Below are positions 1-22,613 of a stretch of DNA of 64,000 nucleotides, piece after piece. Under the pieces are notes generated by a model, which did no database searches, was not told where the DNA came from, and saw only the letters and a program-made list of their open reading frames with translations. The position numbers and the translations under genes are program-made. Numbering within the stretch: position 1 is the first letter of the stretch; each line of letters opens with the position of its first letter. Source of the stretch: Daucus carota subsp. sativus (taxonomy: Eukaryota; Streptophyta; Magnoliopsida; Apiales; Apiaceae); NCBI RefSeq assembly GCF_001625215.2, contig NC_030381.2:40608689-40672688 (forward strand). The letters run 5' to 3'.

Positions 1-11059
<11,059 letters not shown>

Positions 11060-12300
11060 AGGAGAAATTACAAAGTCTGTATGCAAATTTGTAATTGTGG
11101 GGAACTTCTTAAAGATCCCATGTCTTCACATTTGCCAATTGTCATGTTGATTGTTTGAAGCCCTAGTTTCTGAAGTGTTCATTCGTTTCAATTTATTACA
11201 TGCTCTTGGGTCTTGTAAATAAGCAATTTTGTGAACAGCGGTTAACTTGGGCACAACTATGTACTGTTTTCATCTCGACAGGCTTTACGAAGCAATAGCT
11301 GCAATCCTTGACATTTATGGTCTGCAGTGAAAATATCATCGTAATCAAAACAATTCTTGAGCTCTCTTTTTTGCATTTTTCCATGATATTCGCTTCACTG
11401 AAGGTGTTGTGGTGGAACTGAATCAAATAGAGAACTCTCTATGGCCTGCGGTGAATTTAGATTTATCATTGTAGTTAAAACACGACTCTTAAGCTCTCTT
11501 GTTTGCATTTCTTCCCACGATAGTGGCTTCAATGAACAAGTTGTGATGGAACCGAATGGAATATGAGAAGTTCAGTTTGTCTCATGCGTGCAAAACTAAT
11601 GACTTCTTTTACTGATCTGGGTTTTGACATTCTAAGGCCTCTTGCAATATCAGATTTTAGACCCCCAGAAAAGTTCCCACTAATGCACTCTAAACTCTTT
11701 CTAGTTGTCACAAAGTGCTTACTTGACTACACCTAGAACTGATCTAGTTCTCACAGGCTACCCCTTGTACATGTATTTCGTTGATATACTCTTTTTAATA
11801 AGCAATAAATAAAATAAAGAAGGAAGTATTGCTTTTTTATCAGTAAATTCGATTATTAAACTGCAAGATTAGTTAAGCAGGCTGGTATAAATAATATATT
11901 ATAGCCCTAAGCAGGTTGATATCAATAATATAATTATTAAAGCTCGTTTAAACCCTTCAGCAAAGTTCGCTATTTCGCGCTACATTACCAGATTGAGCCA
12001 AAGAACTTGCACAACAAATTAATGACCATTGTGTCTATTGGTGGTTAGTAAATATGAATCTCGAATTGGTGCCATCTAAATGAGAATTCAAATATTTGAA
12101 AATTTAATATTCTCTTCATTTTGAATTACATATCCAATTTTGAATTTTTTTATCAAATTAACCTTATTTTATGTAGGTTTATTTAAAAATTATATGATTT
12201 CAAGAATCAAGAAATATATATCATAAAATAAATTGTGTCTATATTGTAGTAATATATTTTTAATTTGACCGAGTCAAAATACTAGTTCTTGACTGCATAG
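11060..12300. other. Gene-free stretch after COQ5 (includes 3' UTR)
   Basis: The first few hundred bases should be COQ5 3' UTR. A degenerate internal repeat is visible: segments near 11330-11430 and 11455-11570 share the AGCTCTCTTTTTTGCATTT type of sequence and a 'gaa-caaat-gag' tail. The rest is AT-rich with no supported gene. Confidence 0.5.
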
Positions 12301-14090
12301 ATTTAGATTATGTTATAAGGAAGAACAACCTACTTCTCCTACATATGAAAGTTCTGCTACTGATAAATTGAACTTTGAGAAGTTGGAGCTTTCTAATTTG
12401 CTTAAGTCTAATGATGATAAAGTGCAGCATTCCTGAATTTACGTGATATTGTGTTGTGCAGTATTGAACATCGGATTTTCCGGACCTAATTTCGTATGGA
12501 GGCTTTTCTGGATTCGTTATGTTCTTCCAGCTTCCAGGGACAATGATATATGGACGTGTTTGCTGTTCTCCATCTTCTGCCCAAGGATAATGTAATGAAA
12601 AATCGTTTCGAAGGTTGTTTGATAAGCAATTGTTATTACCTTTCGAAAAAGTTGGAACCAAGGTGTAATGAACATAAGTGGTTGCTTGAGATTGGGTTTG
12701 ATTTGAGGAAAAGGCTCGCTTATCGACAAATTCCACCACAACCATAGCCACATGAGGTCTACCCTGATCCACGACTACATCTGGTTATTATTCGGGAAAA
12801 TCTTCTCGGTGATTCGATTTAAAAAATTGTGGATGCTGAGCCCAAAAGTTTGACTCGTGGTGTTTCTATAACATACTACAATGAAGCAGGCAAAGGTGAC
12901 GGGGTTTGCGGGATTGGTTTGTATCTCTCGTAAAAGAGATGATTAGTGAGTCTCATGGTGCTTTTCTCTGTTCGGGAAATGATCCTGATGATCTTGTTGC
13001 ACGCGATGTCATGCGTTTCTACCCCAAGGCAGGTTAGTTAGTATTTTCCCTTTGAACTTGATATTATCTGGTTCAATAACTTAATTTTAATGCCATTTTA
13101 ACTTAATATTAGCTAGTTCCAGAGTTTTGACATATTGACTCAGAGAAAAAAAGTTGTATTGTATATAGAGAGGTATGTCCATAGTCTTTTGTTTGTTGTG
13201 GTTTCTTAACTAAGAAAACTCTCTTTCAAATTAATAAATTTGAAATAAGTTTAGGGAATGGAACTTTTGGATACACTATCTATATACAAAAACCTCTAAC
13301 AGGCAGATGGCTCGGGTCTTTATATTTTAACTACGTTTTTTACAAATGGCTCTCGACCACTTAAATACATAGAGATTCATTACAGGACTCTTTCATATGA
13401 ATAAGGAAAAACTTAAGAGTTAGAGAAATTAGGAAGCACATATATCTCCAACTAGGTTCTGAGGACAGATTCCCTTAAGAGGGGATATAATAATCCGCGT
13501 GTTGATGAGTTTATTTCTCCAACTTGGCCTCATTAGAATTATTACCGTGCCCCTAACATCCTTGTCAGCTCTTTTCTCAGTTTCTTGTTTACTTTGTTTC
13601 CTGCATAATTGTTGTCATATGTGTTTGTGTACATGGTCATTGGGATCATCTATATAGGTCAGACTTTTTTAAACAATATTTTTATGTTATAATTAGTCAT
13701 CGTTATGGAAAATACAATCATGTCTGTAGTCATATCCAAGCCTGTTTTCCTTAGCAATCTATGCTTCATGAATGACGGGTCTATCTAAATTTGCTTTAAA
13801 CAACATTTTTATTGGATTAAAACACTCATGTTTTATTCTCTTCCCTAGGTGTATGGATTGCTTCATATTCTAATATGTTTTTCTTTTTACAGGATCGTTA
13901 AAGGATGCCAACTTTTACATCTGTTTTGGTAGACTCATTGCCTTGGCGCTGATTCATGAGATACAAATTGGCATTGCATTGGATAGATGTCTTTTTGTAC
14001 AGTACAGGGAAGGTGATCTAAGGTTGAAAGGTATTAAAGACAGTTCTCCTCGTCTATATAGTTCATATAAACAGCTATTCTAAGGTTGTC
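12300..14090 (+). pseudogene. HECT-type E3 ubiquitin ligase pseudogene fragment (UPL5-like)
   Basis: Broken + strand frames resemble the start of a HECT domain. Near 12780-12885 the frame reads LVIIRENLLGDSI, a stop, then KIVDAEPKSLTRGVSITYYNEAGKGDG. Near 12928-13030, in another frame, it reads LVKEMISESHGAFLCSGNDP and then VARDVMRFYPKAG. After an intron-like gap, 13892-14020 reads SLKDANFYICFGRLIALALI followed by HEIQIGIALDRCLFVQ, matching the GRVIALALMH signature of UPL-type HECT domains. The C-terminal lobe with the catalytic Cys is absent. In-frame stops and frame changes make it a pseudogene. Upstream text at 12460-12770 recurs at 16110-16480, so the family was duplicated locally. Confidence 0.65.
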
Positions 14091-14149
14091 GGTTGAACAA
14101 AGACATAGTTGAAGCCATTAGGTTTGACAAATTGAGTAATTGCTCAGTC

Positions 14150-15090
14150 CATATTTTTGCACATTTTAAATACCTATTTATTGTTTTTTCTCGGATTTAT
14201 TAAATTAATTATTTGCTTTTGTAGGTATTTTGTGCAAAAAGCAGAAAAAGAGAAAAGGGGATGAAAATGCAAGAAAAGTCAAAAGTGGAGGAAGATAAAG
14301 AGAAGAAAATGAAAAAAGGGCTTGATTGAAATTAAAGGCTAGGATTTAAACACCAAACAAGATAAATGGAGGACCTAGATCATGTCAAATTACCCCCAAA
14401 ACCCTACTTTATGCCTATTTAAGCATCTCATTCTCACCTTTAGCCACAATTCTAGAATTTCCATTTTTAGCTCAACACAATTTAGTTTTTGCGGCTTTCT
14501 TGTGCTAGTTTTGAGTTGCTGGCTGGGTTTAGTTAGATTAAGATAGGTTTATTTGTCTACTGGGTTTGTTTTGATTTTTGCTGAGTTTGCATGCATCAAG
14601 TCGTCAAGTGACCGAGTCACTTGCCTTATGTTGTTGAGTGGCGAATTTTTGTGAATGTTTAAGTCCGAGTACTGATTTTATATTGCTAAGTTTTACTTGG
14701 TTGTTCATCAGTTTGATTTGGTTGAAGCCGAGGTAATGAATTCAAAAAGTTGCAGCATTTGTTCTTACTGGTTTCTTTTATGGCTATATTATTTTATTTT
14801 CTAATTCGGTGCAACTTTTCTTTATTAATTAAGTTTTATCACTTTTAGACTTTAATATCAATTTCTTAGTTTAACTAGTTGTTTTAAATTATTAATCAAC
14901 TTCCCTTCTTCGTTAATTAGTTAAAAAAAAGGTTTTTCCTAAAGTTGGAAAACTATTTTCTAATTCGCCTAAATTAGAAATAATAGGTTGCGAAAAATGA
15001 AGTAATAACCTCTGTGTATCGATATCTCAAATACTAAAACGACGATTGTGCGCTTGCAATTAAAAGATATTATTTTTAGCACATTAGTAA
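14150..15090 (+). mobile_element. Possible LTR-like segment (Ty3/gypsy type)
   Basis: A non-coding block has the feel of a retrotransposon LTR: a CTATTTAAGCA TATA-like site at about 14415, then a leader, and near 15010-15075 the text GTATCGATATCTCAAATACT followed by GTGCGCTTGCAATT, the kind of tail seen in Athila/Tat LTRs. I could not find matching LTR ends, a primer-binding site or a target duplication, so borders are approximate. It may instead be unclassified repeat. Confidence 0.35.
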
Positions 15091-15099
15091 CATTATTAT

Positions 15100-16100
15100 A
15101 TATTATAATAATGTTATATTTTATTATTGATAATTCGGTAAACAAAAAGCCACTTTAGTTGACTATACATATTATAATGGATTTATTCAAACCACTTAGA
15201 AAGCTTAATCAGCTTTCCGATCAATGTTTAATAAAGTGTAACGGTATCTTTTCGAAAAAAATAAAATGTAACGGTAAATCTAAACAAATAATTTTAATAG
15301 TAAATGATGTGATTAAAGTTTTTTTCAAGTTCGATGACCCAATGACAAGTTTATTTCTCAGTTCGGTGACCAAATGCTATTTAACTCATTTTTAGGATGT
15401 AATAGAGTTTATAAATATTTTTCACATATCTTATAATTATCTAAATTTATATTTTCGGATCAAATTTTCAAAAATTGTTGAATGAAAGAAATTCCTATTC
15501 GGCTTTTTAATACAACTCAACCTTGTATATACATGACATAAAAAATTATGTATTTGTCTCTGAAATGATAATAAATAATTGACCGCAATAGAATTATATT
15601 TTACCTTGGGCTTTTTGGGTTCTCTGAACGTCATATGTTTCCATATACACAATGAGCAGCACTTCTGCTGATGACTGGACTACCTACACATACACGATCA
15701 TTTCTATTGCTTTCACTCTTGTTTATGGTGCTTCTCAGATTTTTTGTCAGATACTCAATCTGCCATGCTTGTACCCGTGGAGGGAGGGAGAAGACGGGCT
15801 GCCCCTGTTGCTCCGTGTGCCGACATATCCCGGATTGGAAGATACATAATGTACAACTATGTATCTGATACCCAAGCAGACGCTTTTCTGATTGACTAGT
15901 GCACTTTATTGATTTTTGTTATTCTGCCACTTATTAAAGAGTCATATTAAGATTTGTGATAAACTTGTTGCCATTAGTACATTATCTAAATTTGTGATAA
16001 ACTTGGGAAACTATACTAGTGTTACAGTTGTTTGTCAAGTTGTTGCTTAATTTTTCCGTGATATCGTGTTTTGTAGTCTCCGTACGTGAATATTATGGTG
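15100..16100. other. Gene-poor stretch
   Basis: AT-rich. A 65-codon ORF at 15652-15849 (starting MSSTSADDWTTYTYTI) has a hydrophobic segment, but no family was recognised and it overlaps a second ORF of similar length in another frame. No gene is supported. Confidence 0.4.
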
Positions 16101-16109
16101 TTTGGATCA

Positions 16110-16600
16110 AGTCACCAATGGTATGTTGTTGAAACTACAAAGTCTAGACGAAACTGGAAACAAGGTCTCTGATCAACACTTGTTGGATACTGTAAGGATT
16201 TACTGATATTGGTGAGACATCCAATTCTCAGAACATGTAATATTCGTCTTGATTTTCCTGTTAAATCTTTACTTGATTTAGATCCAGATATTGATTCCAA
16301 TGAGAGGTATGGAAGTGTTTGTTGTTCTTCATCTTCTGCCCAAGGATGATGCAATTAAAATTCATTTTAGAAGGTTGTTTGTTAGATAACTGTCATTACC
16401 TACATTACGTTCGGTTTAAGGAAGAGGTTGACTTGTCAACACATTCCATCATAGTCGCAGGAGATTCACTCTGATCCACGACTACATCTAGTAATCATTC
16501 GGGAAAATCTTATTAGAGATTCAATTTTGAAATTTGTGGATGCTGAGTGTAACTCCTTCAAATTCGAAGCATTCGAGCCGTCACACTATTTTTGGCATAC
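16110..16600 (+). pseudogene. Second fragment of the HECT-like pseudogene
   Basis: This repeats part of the 12460-12840 region. GTTCTTCATCTTCTGCCCAA (about 16322) and AATCTTATTAGAGATTC (about 16507) correspond to GTTCTCCATCTTCTGCCCAA (about 12565) and AATCTTCTCGGTGATTC. The frame LVIIRENLIRDSILKFVDAE is better kept here, without the stop seen in the first copy, but the flanks carry stops. The fragment ends at the start of the 2.2-kb solo LTR, which may have interrupted it. Confidence 0.6.
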
Positions 16601-16601
16601 C

Positions 16602-18441
16602 TGTTGTGACAGCCCTCAAATCCGGGGGTCTGGATTTGGTGCCACTAAAATAAAAATCATTTAAAATACTGTATTTGCGGAAGATGGTAAAATAGATTTG
16701 AAAATTTGAACATTTTAAAAGTGGTTTAAATCAAAATCACTTTGACCTCCTAAAAGCGGGATCGCTAATAGGTTACAACACTGAAATCAGAAACCAAAAC
16801 CTTTCTGAAAACTCTTTCGTTTTCAATATCAAAGTACTGTCAAAATCAATTTCATCAAAGTCTGAGTATTATTTAAAAATCCACCGTACTACGACTTAAA
16901 GGAATCAACAAAACTATTTTCGCTATTTAAAATCCAAGATTTACGTCTGGGATAAAAGTCCAGGCTTATATTGTAGTATCGAAATAGGACTACCATAGAT
17001 TCATCAATAGTTCCAAACTGAAAAATAACTCAAACAATAATTTCCAGAAAACTGATTAAAATAATCAGAATGCTTTTCAGATATAGTTGTCACTGTTCAT
17101 ATAACAGTAAAAAGTATCGAACTTATTATATTCGATCTTTTAAATCACAAGACACGATAAAAGTATTTGCACTTTTAAATATACGAAACATGCTTGCAGG
17201 AAGTACATGTTATAATTGCAAACTTGCTCAAAAGAGGGAATTGAAATGTTTGCTCTTTAAATAAAAGAGAAGAATATGAATACTTGCATCTGACTGAAAA
17301 CAGGCGACACGCAGTCACTCTACTCAAGGTTTTATATTGGCCTCAACTCTGCTAATCACTGGAATGACTATATTCTATTAGACTATCTTGCGGCACAATC
17401 TGGTCTTATCGAACTATTTCAGATTTGGCTTGCAACACTATTCGCTGGCTTTTGTAAGACGTTGATGCACACATCTCGATTGACTATATATAACAGCAAT
17501 ATAATACTTCAGTTGAAGAGCAATCCAAAGAGTCTTCAATTCGCAAAATCGAAATTATGTTACTATCCTTTGCCATATAAATATATAATATATACATTTA
17601 ATGTATACACATAGTATCACAGAGTTAAACACGTAATCACATCAGCACGTACCAATTAATTTACATGTTTTAATATTCAAATATAAATATAATATAATAA
17701 ATCATGTATATAATTTTTTTTCTAGATTATATACAAACAACTATCACATTCTGTCAAAAAAAAAAAAAAAAACTATCACATCGAGAATATTCTCCGGGAT
17801 ATAATCCAAATCAAAATTACAAATCCAATTGTGATTCCATCACATCTCAAATCAGCTCGAAATCTCATCAAACTAAATTAACAAAATAATATAATTTTGG
17901 ACATCATGTCTTTTTGTAATCGAGCAACCTCAAAATCAACGACACAAAATCTATGTCCAAATAATATAAATATTTGTCAAAATGTTAGCTTTATAACTAA
18001 GCACGCTTTTAAAGGTTAATCTTTCCGACGATTAAAAATAATTTTCAGAATTTTGATAAACTTATACCAATCATCACAAGATTCTAATAATATATAGGCT
18101 GGAAATTTAATTACAATAATCACGTATTATCTTAATAATAATAATACAATTGTAATCCCAATCACATTTTACTATTTAAATATTCGAATCTATATTTTAG
18201 ATGCAAGGTACTAGAACGTTGCACGTACTTATTTGCCTCAATTTCATCACTTTATAAAGCATGTAGCAGTCATTCATAACTATATCAATTCTAGATAAAA
18301 TTGTAATCCAAACAATTCAGTTCAACCCACTACCTTTGTTATTACTAATCAGATAAAGAAAAATAGAATTTATATTAATCAATTATTGATTATTACTAAT
18401 ATTAAAATTATTAATTATTATCATTATCATCAAAAGAATTG

Positions 18442-18513
<72 letters not shown>

Positions 18514-18841
18514 TCGATAATCATAATATTGATTAATAATTAATCACTAGTCAATATTTTACTCCATTTCTCATTTCTGAAATAATTCGGGGACTCCACC
18601 CGAGCCTCGGGTCTACTCTCTTTGGGACTGGGTTAGGTGAAGAAGATCTCCCTTGCTTAATTAACAAATTAATTATTTCTCAAACTTTCCAATTCTATAG
18701 GTCGAGGGAAAGGGTTTGAAGCTGGTCCGACGATACATATATAACATCTATTAATTAATTTTAATAAATTAATAAAATTCAAAACTCACCCTATTATATA
18801 TTTGTAGATTATACTTGTACAGATATCGTCAGGGCGTAACA
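16602..18841. mobile_element. Probable solo LTR (about 2.2 kb)
   Basis: The block opens TGTTGTGACAGCCCTCAAAT and closes GGGCGTAACA, giving TGTT...AACA ends as expected for an LTR. Many plant Ty3/gypsy LTRs start with TGTGACAGCCC-type text. No primer-binding site, purine tract, coding domain or second copy is next to it, so it is read as a solo LTR. No target duplication is visible (ATACC on the left, AAAAA on the right), so one border may be wrong. It contains a (TAA)n microsatellite near 18440-18512. Confidence 0.5.
18438..18513. repeat. (TAA)n/(ATA)n microsatellite
   Basis: About 24 uninterrupted trinucleotide units of the AAT/ATA type, inside the putative solo LTR. Long and pure, so likely polymorphic. 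Confidence 0.95.
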
Positions 18842-19559
18842 AAAAAAATTCATAAACTAGGGTCAAAATATTATAACATATAAGCGACATCAACCAGCAA
18901 AGAATAAATGAGTAAAGTAATGGATGTGGTTCAATAATACGAGTTAGTGACTTGATGCTTTAGAGGGGACTAGAGTGAATATTATAAAGTGTTAGGTGAA
19001 AGCTAAAGGCTAAAATTTGCAAGTGGATTTTACTATTTTGGTACTTCTTTTTTTGTTCATAGTGGTTAGAACAGGGTCAAACCAATTTTTAATAGGGTTC
19101 AAAATTCAATATAATTATAATTATATAGATAAAATTATAAATTCTATGGGTTCAAGTGACCCCTCAAGTGTGGCTGTAGCGACGTTCCTGGATATCGTTA
19201 CAACCACTATTTTGGTAACTTAAAATTAAAGAGGCATTCGTCCTAGAAAGGCCAGCCGAAACAATTTTTCACATTTAATTTATGTATTAGAGATTTAATT
19301 TTTATCTCAAAATTTTGCATCTAAACTTTCACTTATTTTAAAATTAGGTAAATAAATATTTAATATTAGGTAAATAAATTTGTATCATTTCAGAGACTAT
19401 ATATAATTTCTGAAATTTCTTTTCCCAGCTAATAAAAATTTTGAGAGTACTGCCTTGCTAACTTGAGGGTCCTGGATAGACATGAGGATGACATCAAGGT
19501 GGTCGTTGAAAAAATGGATATATCTTTATCACGTAACTCTCGTAATATTTGTTGTGGGT

Positions 19560-20060
19560 ACAGGGAGGGAGGAGGATATAGAGTTGGTAGAGAGAGATAA
19601 AAAAAAGATGAATAAAGAAATATTGGTGATTGTTTTTAATTGATTTTGTGATTGCGTTCAATTGATGTGTTTTTGTAATATTAGTAGTGGTCCCGCAGGC
19701 CGCAAATGCACTTATTTTTCGATTCTTTTATAATAACTTTTAACTTATTATGCAACTAAATATAATTTTCAACGGATTTTTTTAAGTTATATTTGTGGTT
19801 GCATACAAAGTTGCTAGCAGTTGCAGATGTGGTTGCAAATGCAACCACCATATTTTTGTAAAAAAATTCAGAAAAATGAATTTTTATAATTTTTATTTGG
19901 AAGATATTATTTTTCTAAATATTTTTAAAACATTCCAGTATTTTTGCAAAAAACTTTTAAGCCTTGGACATTTTTGAAAAACCTTCAAATTTATTATAAT
20001 AGAAATATTTTTATATTTATTTCAAATAAACAATTATTATAAACAAACAATAAAATACTT
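19560..20060. repeat. Dispersed repeat, copy A
   Basis: Shares ordered blocks with 56510-56890: ATATAATTTTCAAC near 19760 and 56636, GTTGCAGATGTGGTTGCA near 19821 against GTTGCAGATATGGTTGCA near 56682, then TTTTATAATTTTTATTTGGAAGAT in both. No coding capacity. Probably a degraded non-autonomous DNA transposon; borders were not resolved. Confidence 0.6.
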
Positions 20061-20269
20061 TATATAAACATAGCCATTTTTTCTTTTGAAAAGAACATAA
20101 TCATATCATCTTATATATTAAATTTACAAGTTTTAAATGATTGAAGTAGAATATAAAATTAATTCATTTAGATATTTATTAACACTCATTTAATATATAT
20201 ATAACTATTTTCCCATCTGTCAAAAATACGTATTCTAAAACTATGGCAACCCGTTAATTTGATATTTAC

Positions 20270-20730
20270 GGGGGTGTATTCGATTGAGATTTTAATGCAT
20301 TGTTTTTAGTCTATGGATTTTAATGGATTGTATGGGATTTTGATTTTGTGCGGATTCTTGATGAAATGTCGTAGAGTTGATAGGATTTAGGTACAATGTT
20401 TCAAAATCCCATTGAATTTGGTGGGATTTCAAAAAACTTAAAATACACTGAAGAATGCCACAAAATCCATCATTTTATGAAATGAAAAAAAATCCATCAG
20501 CATTTGAATACCATCAGATTTTAATGGATTTTAAACAATCCCAATTGAATACCATCGGATTTTAAAGCATAATTTAAAATCCTAATTGAATACCACCAGA
20601 TTTTATGACATAGTTTAAAATCCCAATTGAATACCTCAAGATTTTAATGGATTTCAAACAATCCCAATCGAATACCCTCGGATTTCATGAATGCAAAAAA
20701 ATCCTTTAAAATCCGAATCCAATACACCCC
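20270..20730. mobile_element. MITE built of reiterated AATCCCAATTGAATACC motifs
   Basis: The left end GGGGGTGTATTCGATTGAGA and the right end TCCGAATCCAATACACCCC are inverted repeats. The interior repeats the motif 'aatcccaattgaataccatcggattttaa' several times (about 20535-20660), so it looks like internally expanded subterminal sequence. No target duplication was seen. A related but one-ended copy lies at 57745-58020. Confidence 0.7.
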
Positions 20731-20760
20731 TCTTAGCCACGAGCCAAGCTACAGTTACCT

Positions 20761-22506
20761 TTGATTTTAGAGTAAACTGCATATCGTGTACCTTGAATTT
20801 GGACAAATTGCAAAATGTGTACCCAAAGTTTCAATAATGCAAAATGTGTACCTCAATTTTAGGTTCTCCTATCATATGTGTACTTCTGTTATGTTGCCGT
20901 CAAGTTTGCTGTTAAACTATCCACTAAGTTCACTGAACGTTCATTCACGCATAAACTTGTTCACGCATTTACTTTCGGAATTTACTTTCAGAATTAATAT
21001 TTTGTGTTATTAATTTAAAACATTACTGCAAATTCATATACTCCCTCCGTCTCAATATACATATCCTTTTTGAATTTTGACTAGTCAAAATCACATTACT
21101 AAAATTTATATATATTATATAATTGAAATTTTTTTATAAAAAATATCATCAAAAAGTAAATCTAGATTATTTTAATATATAACTTTCTATTTTCTAAAAT
21201 AATAAATAAATATTTGTTAATAGTTGGTCAAAAATTATTCAATTTGACTTCTCGAAAAGCAAAAGAGACTCGTAAATTGAGACGAATGGAGTATTTAAAA
21301 TAGAGATTTAAGGATGACAAATTAAATTATTAGTCGGAATATTAAAAAAAAATTGTCGGAAAAATTCTGTATCAATTAATTGAATATAAATAAAGTATAT
21401 CTTTTAACATAAAAAATTGTCAAAACTTATTGCCATTAATTATTTTGAGTATTTATATTACTATTTAGCATAAAAAAATTGAAGACTAAGCCTATCTACT
21501 TATATAAATTTATTTAAATTAAAAGAATTCATATATCTAGATTAATTTGTCAAGTTTCAGAGAAGGTGAAGGATTCGAGGGGAAGGGCCCGACACACATT
21601 TAATGCTGCTATAATGTATAAAGTTATAAATTATTAAAAAAATCGAAATAAAATTTAGTATTTAAACTTTTATACAAAAAAATAAAATAAATCCGAGATT
21701 ATATTTTACATATATCTTAAAATACGTTTCAAGCAGTTAAAAAAAACTGTAATGAAATGAGTGACACGGAAGGAATAAATTTTTTAATCTTTTTCATAAT
21801 ATGATTATTGAATATAATAAATTTTAAAAATATTGGTTTCAAAAATTTTGCTTTACACTTTCTTATTCTTTCATAAGAATTGTATTTTTGAACAAAAGTA
21901 TTATTTAAAATTATAATTTGAAAAAAAAGATCGACTCTTATTATGAAATATATATTTTGAAATTTGAAGTATTAGAGAAATTATGTTTAATAATTTTTAA
22001 TAAAATGTATTAAAGTTTAATTTTAATCTCTAAATTGAAGCTATTTGGTCATCTATCTCTATCTTGAGAATGAAAAAATTAAAATTTTGTCGATCGATAA
22101 TTAGACCTAGAGACAAAAAATTATATTAAACGATATTAGATTTATTTATATTAAATTTATTTTAATTGGAGCACAAAACAATCACATTTAAAGATATGAT
22201 GAATTAAAAAGTTATATTAATTTGATGATTAAAATATTTAGAACAATTTGATGATTAAAATATATAGAAGAGAAGTAGGGCGTGAGCTGTGAGCATGGAC
22301 ACTTGCCAACTTACACTTTGGCCACCCACCTTTCACACCCTTCACAAGCAACTTAACAGAGTGTTAACGGCTGTTAACGTGAGGTACACATGTTGCAGCA
22401 TTTCGGAAACCTTGGGTACACAATATGCAACTCGGCTATTTCAGGTACACACTTTAAAGTTTGTGCAAACTACAGGTACACGTTTTGCAGTTTACTCTTG
22501 ATTTTA
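20761..22506. mobile_element. 1.73-kb Mutator-like non-autonomous element with 9-bp target duplication
   Basis: The body is 20770-22497. The left end begins GAGTAAACTGCATATCGTGT and the right end is the inverse, ending CACGTTTTGCAGTTTACTC. The inverted similarity extends about 150 bp with repeated GTGTACC units on both sides. The 9-bp TTGATTTTA occurs at both 20761-20769 and 22498-22506. No transposase is encoded. A Stowaway MITE is nested inside at 21041-21291. The right end lies about 116 bp before the SRP14 start codon. Confidence 0.85.
21039..21293. mobile_element. Stowaway MITE nested in the Mutator-like element
   Basis: Starts CTCCCTCCGTCTCAATATAC and ends with the inverse TTGAGACGAATGGAG, flanked by TA dinucleotides (21039-21040 and 21292-21293). 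About 251 bp and non-coding. Being inside the 20770-22497 element, it inserted later. Confidence 0.8.
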
Positions 22507-22613
22507 ATAAAAGCTGTGTAGGAGTAATAAAAATCTGTAAGAGACTCGCAGCCCCAATCACCGTCGTTGTTATTCGAGCGGATCCGATTCAATCCAATTT
22601 GATAGTTTTAGAC

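Noticed and set aside
12308..12772. 154-codon minus-strand ORF
   Set aside because: Opposite strand of the HECT pseudogene; the + strand has the recognisable motifs.
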